A program made the position numbers and the translations under genes. Below, one piece after another: positions 35,616 through 42,965 of a stretch of 64,000 nucleotides of DNA. Position 1 is the stretch's first letter. The number at the start of each line of letters is the position of its first letter. The notes under the pieces were generated by a model that saw nothing but the letters and a program-made list of their open reading frames with translations, made no database searches and had not been told where the DNA came from. This DNA comes from Microbacterium sp. No. 7 (GTDB lineage Bacteria > Actinomycetota > Actinomycetes > Actinomycetales > Microbacteriaceae), in the NCBI RefSeq assembly GCF_001314225.1, contig NZ_CP012697.1, positions 4,464,001 through 4,528,000 of the forward strand. The letters run 5' to 3'.

Positions 35616-35918
35616 ATGATCCAGACGGATGCCTCGGCGCCCGGTACGTCTGAGGGCTACGCCCGCGCCGAGGGCACGAGTCCCTCGAACAGCCCTGAGG
35701 AGCCGACGGTTCCGGCGCGTGCCGTGCTCGCGCGGCTGACGGCCGTGGGCCGGGGCATCCGCTGGTACATCACCACGCTGATGGGCGACAACGCCTATGC
35801 GACGTACGTCGCCCATCAGCGAAGGCACCACCCCGGCGAAGAACTGCCGACCGAGCGGCAGTTCTGGCGGCAGCGCATGGACGAGCAGGATCGCAACCCC
35901 GGCGCCCGCTGCTGCTGA
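35616..35918 (+). CDS. YbdD/YjiX-family small protein
   Basis: A 100-residue partner of CstA transporters. The conserved half is MGDNAYATYVAHQRRHHPGE, TERQFWRQRMDEQD and the C-terminal NPGARCC. The first 35 residues are a variable Ser/Pro tail. It starts 18 bp after the cstA stop, so the two are co-transcribed. These proteins are needed for pyruvate uptake by CstA/BtsT in E. coli. Confidence 0.92.
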   Translation: MIQTDASAPGTSEGYARAEGTSPSNSPEEPTVPARAVLARLTAVGRGIRWYITTLMGDNAYATYVAHQRRHHPGEELPTERQFWRQRMDEQDRNPGARCC

Positions 35919-35939
35919 GCCCCCGCCGTGACCGCCGCC

Positions 35940-36023
35940 TGCACAACTCCTCCAAAACCGGCAGCTGCGCGAGCCGGGGCGCCGATTCGAGCCGGATCAC
36001 GCTCGGATCGAAGGAGTTGTGCA
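35940..36023. repeat. Inverted repeat of the AACTCCTCCGATCC family
   Basis: TGCACAACTCCT (from 35940) pairs with AGGAGTTGTGCA (to 36023), and the right arm also keeps GGATCGAAGGAG. It is related to the coding copy at 31029-31114. It lies between ybdD and the sensor kinase and may terminate the cstA-ybdD mRNA. Confidence 0.75.
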
Positions 36024-36036
36024 GCCCCGACCCGCC

Positions 36037-36042
36037 TAAACT
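36037..36042 (+). promoter_or_regulatory. -10 hexamer of the LytS/LytR operon
   Basis: TAAACT ends 7 nt before GTG 36050. The nearby ATG 36044 is only 1 nt from the hexamer and so cannot be the start of a leaderless mRNA. Confidence 0.5.
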
Positions 36043-36049
36043 CATGGCC

Positions 36050-37252
36050 GTGACGGATGCCGTGGTGCTCGCGGCCGTGCTGGGCGTGGCCGCCGGGGTC
36101 GTGCTGACCCTGCTGCTGCTGCTCTCGCGGCGGCTCGCGCGCGGCTCGCGCGACCTGGGCAGCGACGCGGAGCAGGCCGCCTACCGCGCCCTGCACGAGG
36201 CGAGCCTCGCAGCGCCGCACCTGCGCGGCGGCCTCGGCTCGCCCGGCGTCGGCCGCGCCGCACGCCACCTGCGCGCGCTGCTGGGCAGCACCGCGGTCGT
36301 GCTCGTCGACGGCGACCGCGTCGTCGCCGCCGACGGGGATGCCGAGGGCACGGACGCCACCGCCCTGCGCCTGGCCGAGCGCGTGCGCGAGACCGCGCGG
36401 CTGCAGGTGTTCATGCGCCTCGACCAGCACGGCGGGCTCGGCGCGGCGGGCGCGCCGCTCACCGTCGACGGGGAGGTGATCGGCGTGCTCGTCGCCTTCG
36501 CGAACCCGATGCGCGCGGCGCTCGTGCGCGCGGCCGGCGAGGTCGGCGACTGGTGCGCGGCGCAGGTCGAGCTCGGCGAGCTGGAGGTGTCGCGCGCCGC
36601 CCTGGCCGAGGCCGAGCTGCGAGCGCTGCGCGCGCAGATCTCGCCGCACTTCATCTACAACGCGCTCACCGCGATCGCCTCGTTCATCCACACCGACCCG
36701 CCGCGCGCCCGCGAGCTCGTGCTCGAGTTCGCGGACTTCACGCGGTACTCGTTCCGCAGGCAGGGCGAGTTCACGACCCTCGCCGAGGAGCTGCGCAGCA
36801 TCCATTCGTACCTCGAGCTCGAGCGCGCCCGCTTCGGCGAGCGCCTCTCGGTGGTGCTGACGATCTCCCCTGAGACGCTGGCGACGACCATCCCGTTCCT
36901 CTCGGTGCAGCCGCTCGTCGAGAACGCCGTGCGGCACGGCCTCGAGCCCGGCGAGGGCGGCGGGACGATCCGCATCGCCTCGCGCGACGAGACCACGCAC
37001 ACCGAGATCACGGTCGAGGACGACGGCGCCGGCATGGATCCCGCGGAGCTCTCCGCCCTGCTGAACGGCACGGACGACGCGGGCGCGGGCACGACGCGCA
37101 TGCACATCGGTCTGCGCAACGTCGACACCCGGCTGCGGCAGCTCTACGGGCCCGACGGACGGCTCGTCGTCGAGACGAACACGGGCGCGGGCACGCTCGT
37201 GCGGATGCGCGTGCCCAAGTCGCAGCCGATGAACGAGACGGGGCCCGCATGA
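36050..37252 (+). CDS. LytS-type sensor histidine kinase
   Basis: A 400-residue kinase. One N-terminal membrane helix (AVVLAAVLGVAAGVVLTLLLLL) is followed by a GAF-like region (about 50-180), a His_kinase domain (QISPHFIYNALTAIASFIHT with the phospho-His) and an ATPase with FLSVQPLVENAVRHGLEPG and DDGAGMDP. It differs from 5TM-LytS proteins by its single membrane segment. Its ATGA overlap with the response regulator and its position between cstA-ybdD and an SSS symporter suggest sensing of pyruvate or another carboxylate. Confidence 0.9.
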   Translation: MTDAVVLAAVLGVAAGVVLTLLLLLSRRLARGSRDLGSDAEQAAYRALHEASLAAPHLRGGLGSPGVGRAARHLRALLGSTAVVLVDGDRVVAADGDAEGTDATALRLAERVRETARLQVFMRLDQHGGLGAAGAPLTVDGEVIGVLVAFANPMRAALVRAAGEVGDWCAAQVELGELEVSRAALAEAELRALRAQISPHFIYNALTAIASFIHTDPPRARELVLEFADFTRYSFRRQGEFTTLAEELRSIHSYLELERARFGERLSVVLTISPETLATTIPFLSVQPLVENAVRHGLEPGEGGGTIRIASRDETTHTEITVEDDGAGMDPAELSALLNGTDDAGAGTTRMHIGLRNVDTRLRQLYGPDGRLVVETNTGAGTLVRMRVPKSQPMNETGPA

Positions 37253-37983
37253 GCGCCACGATCGACGTGCTCGTCGCCGACGACGAGCCCCCCGCCCTCG
37301 CCGAGCTGGCGCACCTGATCGGCGCCGACGAGCGGGTCGGGCGCGTGTACACGGCGCGCACGGGCGCCGAGGCGCTCGCCCTGCTGACCGCGCACGCCGT
37401 GGCGGGCGCCTTCCTCGACATCCACATGCCGGGGCTCTCGGGCCTCGACGTCGCCCGCGCGATCGAGGGGGTCGCGGTGCGCCCCGCCGTCATCTTCGTG
37501 ACGGCCGACGACGCGCGCGCGGTCGAGGCGTTCGACCTGCGCGCCGCCGACTATCTGCTCAAGCCGGTGCGGCTCGACCGGCTGCGCCGTGCCCTCGACC
37601 GCGTCGTCGAGCTGTCCGAGGCGGCGCCCGCGCCGGCCGACGGCGGCGACGAGGTGCTGCCCGTCACGATCGGCTCGGCCGTGCGCTTCGTGCGCCGCCG
37701 CGACGTGCGGTGGGTGCAGGCGCAGGGCGACTACTCGCGCCTGCACACGGGCGAGGGCGCGGGCCACCTCGTGCGCATCCCGATCTCCGAGCTCGAGCAG
37801 CGATGGACGGATGCCGGGTTCGTGCGCGTGCACCGCTCCTACCTCGTGCACGCGGCATCCGTCACCGAGGCGCGCCTCGCCGGCCACGAGGCGACGGTCG
37901 CCGTCGGCGACGTGGTGCTGCCGGTCAGCCGGCGCCTGCTCCCCGCCGTGCGCGAGGCGCTGCTGGGCGGTGCGGGCCGATGA
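37249..37983 (+). CDS. LytR/AlgR-type response regulator
   Basis: A 244-residue regulator. The receiver domain has VLVADDEPPALAELAHLI and the phospho-Asp in GAFLDIHMPGLSG. The LytTR DNA-binding domain (about 145-240) has RDVRWVQAQGDYSRLHT and FVRVHRSYLVHAASV. It overlaps the kinase upstream and the small membrane protein gene downstream by ATGA junctions. The expected targets are the flanking transporters. Confidence 0.92.
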   Translation: MSATIDVLVADDEPPALAELAHLIGADERVGRVYTARTGAEALALLTAHAVAGAFLDIHMPGLSGLDVARAIEGVAVRPAVIFVTADDARAVEAFDLRAADYLLKPVRLDRLRRALDRVVELSEAAPAPADGGDEVLPVTIGSAVRFVRRRDVRWVQAQGDYSRLHTGEGAGHLVRIPISELEQRWTDAGFVRVHRSYLVHAASVTEARLAGHEATVAVGDVVLPVSRRLLPAVREALLGGAGR

Positions 37984-38342
37984 GCGAGCCGCCGCGCCGC
38001 GTGCGCGTCACCGCCCGGTCGCGGCGCGCCCCGACGCGGCCGATCGCGCTCGCGGGGGCGCGCGTCGACGAGGCCGATGCCGTCTTCGCGCGCGCCCTGC
38101 GCCGCGCGCAGCTGGGCCTGGCCCTCGGCACGGTGACCGGCTTCGTGGTCGTGGTCGCCGTCCTCGGCGCCGCGATCGCGCTCATCCCCGAGCTCGACGA
38201 GATCGCGGTGCTCGGCGTGCCGCTGTCGTGGCTGCTGCACGCGTTCGCGTTCTATCCCGCGATCCTCGCGTTCGCCCTCGTCTACCAACGCGGCGCCGCG
38301 CGCAACGAGCGCCGGTACCGGCAGCTGCGGGGCACCGAGTGA
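37980..38342 (+). CDS. Small two-helix membrane protein, partner of the SSS symporter
   Basis: A 120-residue protein with a basic N-terminus and two membrane helices (LGLALGTVTGFVVVVAVLGA and LSWLLHAFAFYPAILAFALV). It recalls the DUF485-type proteins encoded before acetate/pyruvate symporters. It is coupled on both sides (ATGA with lytR, GTGA with the symporter). No enzymatic motif is seen. Confidence 0.75.
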   Translation: MSEPPRRVRVTARSRRAPTRPIALAGARVDEADAVFARALRRAQLGLALGTVTGFVVVVAVLGAAIALIPELDEIAVLGVPLSWLLHAFAFYPAILAFALVYQRGAARNERRYRQLRGTE

Positions 38343-39796
38343 ACCAGGTGCTCGACATCGCCGCCGTCGCCGCGATCGCGCTGGCGACGGTGCTGATCGG
38401 CGTCTACGGCATCCGGGTGTCGCGGACGACGGGCGACTTCTTCGTCGCCTCGCGCACCGTGCGGCCGGTGTGGAACGCCTCGGCCATCAGCGGCGAGTAC
38501 CTGTCGGCGGGCACGTTCCTGGGGCTGTCGGGGATGATCCTGCTCGACGGTGCGCGCGGCTTCTGGTTTCCGATCGGCTATGCGGCGGGCTACCTGCTCG
38601 TGCTCGCCTTCGTCGCCGCTCCCCTGCGGCGCAGCGGCGCGTACACACTGCCCGACTTCATCGAGGCGCGCGTGCAGTCGTCGCGGGCGCGGCGCGTGAC
38701 GAGCATCGCGGTGCTGGTGATCGGATGGCTCTACGTCGTGCCGCAGCTGCACGGCGCGGGCATCACGCTCGTCGTCGTCGCGGGCCTGCCGCCATGGGTC
38801 GGCGCGGTGCTCGTGACGACGCTCGTCGCGGGAGCCGTGGCGGCGGGAGGCATGCGCGCCATCACCTACGTGCAGGCGTTCCAGTACTGGCTCAAGCTCA
38901 CGGCGCTGCTCGTGCCGGCCGTGCTGATCGCGTTCGCGCTCGCGGGCGGCCCGCACGAGCTCGACCCGGCCCTCGTCTTCCCGCCGCAGGACGGGCCGGC
39001 GGGCATGGACGCGTACGCGACGGCATCCCTGCTGCTCGCGCTCCTCCTCGGCACGATGGGGCTCCCCCACGTGCTCGTGCGCTTCTACACGAGCCCCGAC
39101 GGGGTGTCGGCGCGCTGGACGACCGTGCTCGTCATCGGCATGGTGAGCGTGTTCTACGCCGTGTCGTCGACGATGGGCCTGCTGGGACGCATCGTGGCCC
39201 CCGACCTCGCCCGGCCGGGCCTGTCCGACACCGTCGCGCTCGTGCTGCCGTCGCGCGTGTTCCCCGGACCCCTCGGCGAGGCGATCACGGCGCTCGTCGT
39301 CGCGGGCGCCTTCGCGGCGTTCCTGGCGACGTCGGCGGGCATCGTCGTGTCCCTCGCGGGCGTCGTCAGCCAGGACGTGTTCTCGGGCTCCGTGCGCTCG
39401 TTCCGGGTCTCGGCCGTGATCTGCGCGCTCGTGCCGCTCGCGATGGCGCTCGCGACCCAGCCCGCGGGCCTCGTCGCGAGCGTCGGGCTCGTGTTCGTCA
39501 TGGCGGCCTCGACGCTGTCGCCGGTCGTGCTGCTGGGCGTGTGGTGGGAGCGGCTGACCGCCCGCGGCGCCGTGGCGGGCATGGTCACCGGCGGCGTCTC
39601 GTGCGCGCTCGCGCTGCTCGTGCACGCGGCGATCGGCGGCGTGGGGGCGGCCGCGCCGCTGCTCGCGCAGCCCGCGGCATGGACCATCCCGCTCGCGACC
39701 GCGACGACGGTCGTCGTGTCGCTGCTCGACCGCGAGGGACCGCCCGCGGTCGCCGAGCGCCTGCTCGCCCGCCTGCACACGCCCGAGCGCCGCTGA
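38339..39796 (+). CDS. Sodium/solute symporter, ActP/MctC-like
   Basis: A 485-residue SSS-family symporter with about 13 helices. Family marks are SRTTGDFFVASRTVRPVWNA, SGEYLSAGTFLGLSG, GYAAGYLLVLAFVAAPL and GTMGLPHVLVRFYTSPDG. The ActP/MctC branch carries acetate, pyruvate and propionate. It is the last gene of the LytS/LytR operon, so it probably serves the signal sensed by that system. Confidence 0.9.
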   Translation: MNQVLDIAAVAAIALATVLIGVYGIRVSRTTGDFFVASRTVRPVWNASAISGEYLSAGTFLGLSGMILLDGARGFWFPIGYAAGYLLVLAFVAAPLRRSGAYTLPDFIEARVQSSRARRVTSIAVLVIGWLYVVPQLHGAGITLVVVAGLPPWVGAVLVTTLVAGAVAAGGMRAITYVQAFQYWLKLTALLVPAVLIAFALAGGPHELDPALVFPPQDGPAGMDAYATASLLLALLLGTMGLPHVLVRFYTSPDGVSARWTTVLVIGMVSVFYAVSSTMGLLGRIVAPDLARPGLSDTVALVLPSRVFPGPLGEAITALVVAGAFAAFLATSAGIVVSLAGVVSQDVFSGSVRSFRVSAVICALVPLAMALATQPAGLVASVGLVFVMAASTLSPVVLLGVWWERLTARGAVAGMVTGGVSCALALLVHAAIGGVGAAAPLLAQPAAWTIPLATATTVVVSLLDREGPPAVAERLLARLHTPERR

Positions 39797-39817
39797 GCGG
39801 AGCGGAGCGCCCGCCCC

Positions 39818-39990
39818 CGCGAGGGTGTTGGTTGTCGCCGCGGGGGTGCTGGTTGTCACCGCGAGGGTGCTCATTCCTCCCGCGAGGGTGCTAGTTCCTC
39901 CCGCGAGGGTGCTAGTTCCTCCCGCGAGAACAGATGGCACCCCCGCGGCCACAGGTGGCACCCCCGCGGCGACAAGTGGCACCCTCGCGG
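39818..39990. repeat. 21-bp-period convergent array, 5 forward and 3 reverse units
   Basis: Forward GAGGGTG (or GGGGGTG) starts at 39821, 39842, 39863, 39884 and 39905. A half unit begins at 39926, where orientation flips. Reverse GCACCC starts at 39937, 39958 and 39979. All steps are 21 bp within each arm. Variable parts include GGTTGTCGC, GGTTGTCAC, CATTCCTCC and AGTTCCTCC. It lies between the SSS symporter and the DUF3516 helicase, which read the same way. Confidence 0.92.
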
Positions 39991-40000
39991 GGAGGTGAGG

Positions 40001-40006
40001 AAGACT
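40001..40006 (+). promoter_or_regulatory. -10-like hexamer before the helicase
   Basis: AAGACT ends 6 nt before GTG 40013. It is a weak hexamer, but the spacing is that of the other leaderless genes. Confidence 0.35.
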
Positions 40007-40012
40007 GGACGG

Positions 40013-42733
40013 GTGACTCTGATGGACGGCATCCCCACCGGCGCGTCGGCGGATGCCGTGTACGACGGCGTCGTCGCCTGGACGAGCGCGCAGGGGCTCA
40101 CGCTCTACCCCGCGCAGGACGAGGCGATCATGGAGCTCGTCTCGGGCGCGCACGTGATCCTCGCGACGCCCACGGGCACCGGCAAGTCGCTCGTCGCGGT
40201 CGCCGCGCACGCCGCGTGCCTCGCCGCGGGCGGTCGAAGCTACTACACGGCTCCCATCAAGGCCCTGGTCAGCGAGAAGTTCTTCGCGCTCGTCGACATC
40301 TTCGGCGCCGAGAACGTGGGCATGGTCACGGGCGATTCGTCGGTGAACCCCGACGCGCCCATCGTGTGCTGCACGGCCGAGATCCTCGCCAACCTCGCGC
40401 TGCGCCGGGGCGCCGACGCCGCCGTCGACCAGGTTGTGATGGACGAGTTCCACTTCTACGGCGATCCCGAGCGCGGCTGGGCGTGGCAGGTGCCGCTGCT
40501 CACGCTGCCGCGCGCGCAGTTCCTGCTCATGTCGGCGACCCTCGGCGACGTGTCGACGATCTCCGCCGACCTCGAGCGGCGCACGGGCCGCCCCGTCGCG
40601 CTCGTCACGGGCGTCGAACGACCGGTCCCCCTCGACTTCTCCTACGAGCGCCGGCCCGTGCACGAGGTCGTCGAGGCGCTGCTGGAACGCGGCGAGGCGC
40701 CCGTGTACATCGTGCACTTCTCGCAGGCGCAGGCGATGGAGCGGGCACAGGCCCTGGCATCCGTGCGCATCCTCTCGCGCGCCGGACGCGACGAGATCGC
40801 CGAGGCGATCGGCGGGTTCCGGTTCACGACGGCGTTCGGCAAGACGCTGTCGCGGCTCGTGCGCGCCGGCATCGGCGTGCACCACGCGGGCATGCTGCCG
40901 CGGTACCGGCGTCTCGTCGAGACGCTCGCGCAGCGCGGGCTGCTGCGCGTCGTGTGCGGCACCGACACGCTCGGCGTGGGCATCAACGTGCCCATCCGCA
41001 CCGTGCTCATCACGGCGCTGTCCAAGTACGACGGCACGCGCATGCGCCAGCTCACGGCGCGCGAGTTCCACCAGATCGCCGGCCGCGCGGGCCGCGCGGG
41101 GTTCGACACGCACGGCAGCGTCGTCGTGATGGCGCCGGAGTGGGAGATCGAGAACGCCGTCGCGCTCGCGAAGGCCGGCGACGATGCCGCCAAGCGCAAG
41201 AAGATCGTGCGCAAGAAGGCACCGACGGGCGTCGTGAACTGGGGCGAGGGGTCGTTCCAGCGTCTGGTGGATGCCGTTCCCGAGCCGCTGGAGCCGCGCA
41301 TGCAGCTCACGGCGGCGATGCTCATCAACGTGATCGCGCGCGGCGGCGACGTGTTCGGAAACGTGCGGGCGCTCGTGTTCGACAACCACGAGCCGCACGC
41401 CCGGCAGTACGCGCTCGCGCGCCGCGCCCTCGCGATCTTCCGCACCCTCACGGTCGCCGGCATCGTGGAGGTCGTGCCCGCGGCATCCGTCGCTGGCCCC
41501 CACGAGCCTCGGAGAGCCTCACGGGCCTCGGAGGACTCCGGCGAGATCGTCCGAACCTCGCGCGATTCCCCGAACCTCGTGAGCGACGGGATGCCGCAGA
41601 TCCGGCTCACGGTCGACCTGCAGCCCAACTTCGCGCTCAACCAGCCGCTGTCGCCGTTCGCCCTCGCCGTGATCGAGCTGCTCGACCCGTCCGAAGACGC
41701 CCCCGCGCGCGGGCGAACGGGCACCCTCGCGGGAACGAGTGGCACCCTCGGGGAGACAACAGGCACCGTCGGGGGGACAACCAGCACCCTCGCGGGGACG
41801 ACGGGCACCCTCGGGGTGGGGACGGGGCACTACGCGCTCGACGTCGTGAGCGTGATCGAGGCGACGCTCGACGACCCGCGCGCGATCCTGTCGCAGCAGG
41901 AGTTCAAGGCGCGCGGCGAGGCCGTCGCGGCGATGAAGCAGGACGGCATCGACTACGACGAGCGGATGGCGCTGCTGGAGGACGTCACGCATCCGAAGCC
42001 GCTCGCCGAGCTGCTGACGCAGGCGTTCGAGACGTTCGCGTCGAGCCAGCCGTGGGTGCGCGACTTCGAGCTGCGGCCCAAGGCCGTCGTGCGCGACATG
42101 TTCGAGCGGGCCATGTCGTTCGGGGAATACGTCTCGTTCTACCAGCTCGGCCGCAGCGAGGGACTTGTGCTGCGCTACCTCAGCGACGCCTATCGCGCGA
42201 TCCGGCAGACGGTGCCCGCCGAGGCGCGCACCGACGAGCTGATGGACCTCGTCGAGTGGCTCGGCGAGCTCGTGCGACAGGTCGACTCCAGCCTCGTCGA
42301 CGAGTGGGAAGCCCTGATCAACCCCATAGACGATCCCGAGGCGCCCGTCGTGCCGCCCGCGCCGCCGTCGATCCTCGACAACCGGCGCGCGTTCACGGTG
42401 CTCGTGCGCAACGAGCTGTTCCGCCGCGTGCAGCTCGCCGCACGACAGGACGACGACGCGCTCGCCGCACTGGACGCCGACGTCGACTGGCCCGTCGTGC
42501 TCGACGACTACTACGACGAGCACGACGAGATCCTCACCGGCGGGCCGGCTCGCTCGCCGCGGCTGTGCGTCATCGACGAGGCGGATGCCGCGAACGGCAT
42601 CTGGCGCGTCGAGCAGACGATCGACGACCCGGCGGGACACCACGACTGGCGCATCCGCGCGGAGGTCGACCTCGCGGCATCCGTCGAGGAGGGCACGGCG
42701 GTCGTGCGCGTCGCGGAGGTCGTGCGGCTGTAG
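40013..42733 (+). CDS. Ski2-like DEAD/DEAH helicase, DUF3516 family
   Basis: A 906-residue helicase. Motif I ATPTGTGKS (about 50), Ia TAPIKALVSEKF, the DEFH box VVMDEFHFYGDPERGWAW (about 143), SAT in LMSATLGDV and motif VI QIAGRAGRAGFD (about 355) are visible. The C-terminal half is the actinobacterial DUF3516 region. Two different repeat arrays sit in frame between the halves, at 41505-41583 and 41718-41829. The second reads as heptapeptides such as GTLAGTS and STLAGTT. GTG 40013 fits the leaderless pattern, and ATG 40022 is the alternative. The natural substrate is unknown. Confidence 0.88.
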   Translation: MTLMDGIPTGASADAVYDGVVAWTSAQGLTLYPAQDEAIMELVSGAHVILATPTGTGKSLVAVAAHAACLAAGGRSYYTAPIKALVSEKFFALVDIFGAENVGMVTGDSSVNPDAPIVCCTAEILANLALRRGADAAVDQVVMDEFHFYGDPERGWAWQVPLLTLPRAQFLLMSATLGDVSTISADLERRTGRPVALVTGVERPVPLDFSYERRPVHEVVEALLERGEAPVYIVHFSQAQAMERAQALASVRILSRAGRDEIAEAIGGFRFTTAFGKTLSRLVRAGIGVHHAGMLPRYRRLVETLAQRGLLRVVCGTDTLGVGINVPIRTVLITALSKYDGTRMRQLTAREFHQIAGRAGRAGFDTHGSVVVMAPEWEIENAVALAKAGDDAAKRKKIVRKKAPTGVVNWGEGSFQRLVDAVPEPLEPRMQLTAAMLINVIARGGDVFGNVRALVFDNHEPHARQYALARRALAIFRTLTVAGIVEVVPAASVAGPHEPRRASRASEDSGEIVRTSRDSPNLVSDGMPQIRLTVDLQPNFALNQPLSPFALAVIELLDPSEDAPARGRTGTLAGTSGTLGETTGTVGGTTSTLAGTTGTLGVGTGHYALDVVSVIEATLDDPRAILSQQEFKARGEAVAAMKQDGIDYDERMALLEDVTHPKPLAELLTQAFETFASSQPWVRDFELRPKAVVRDMFERAMSFGEYVSFYQLGRSEGLVLRYLSDAYRAIRQTVPAEARTDELMDLVEWLGELVRQVDSSLVDEWEALINPIDDPEAPVVPPAPPSILDNRRAFTVLVRNELFRRVQLAARQDDDALAALDADVDWPVVLDDYYDEHDEILTGGPARSPRLCVIDEADAANGIWRVEQTIDDPAGHHDWRIRAEVDLAASVEEGTAVVRVAEVVRL
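41505..41583. repeat. 19-bp-period convergent array inside the helicase gene (YTCGGAG family)
   Basis: CCTCGG at 41507 and 41526, then reverse CCGAACC at 41551 and 41570, all steps 19 bp. It is the same family as the intergenic 26424-26500 array. Translated, it gives a Glu/Arg/Ser-rich stretch (EPRRASRASEDSGEIVRTSR) with no resemblance to helicase sequence. Confidence 0.8.
41718..41829. repeat. 21-bp-period array inside the helicase gene
   Basis: Reverse-orientation units GCACCCTC or close variants start at 41721, 41742, 41763, 41784 and 41805, with a degenerate sixth at 41826. Because 21 bp is seven codons, the array reads as heptapeptides GTLAGTS, GTLGETT, GTVGGTT, STLAGTT, GTLGVGT. It is the same family as the intergenic arrays at 20359, 22231, 39818 and 60692. 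Confidence 0.92.
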
Positions 42734-42740
42734 GCGCGGG

Positions 42741-42925
42741 CGGCCGGAGCGGTCCGCGCAGGGCCTCGTGCCGGCGGGCGCAGGCGGGTCGCGCTGGGCC
42801 GGCGAGGGGGTCGCGGCGGGCCGCGCAGGGCCTCGCACCATCCGGCGAGGCGGGCCGCGCTGGGCCGGCGGGGCGGTCCTCGCCGAGCCTTGCACCGGCC
42901 GGCGAGGGCGGACTGCGCAGGACGC
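42741..42925. repeat. 67-bp imperfect tandem repeat
   Basis: CCGCGCAGGGCCTCG at 42754 recurs at 42821, and GCGCTGGGCC at 42791 recurs at 42858, both 67 bp apart. A third, decayed copy (CTGCGCAGGACG) follows near 42912. The stretch fills most of the 232-bp gap between the helicase and GH3 genes. No gene is seen in it. Confidence 0.75.
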
Positions 42926-42953
42926 CGGGGAGACCCGGCGCCGCCCGGCGAGG

Positions 42954-42959
42954 CACAAT
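42954..42959 (+). promoter_or_regulatory. -10 hexamer of the GH3 lipoprotein gene
   Basis: CACAAT ends 6 nt before ATG 42966. Confidence 0.5.
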
Positions 42960-42965
42960 AGGGCC

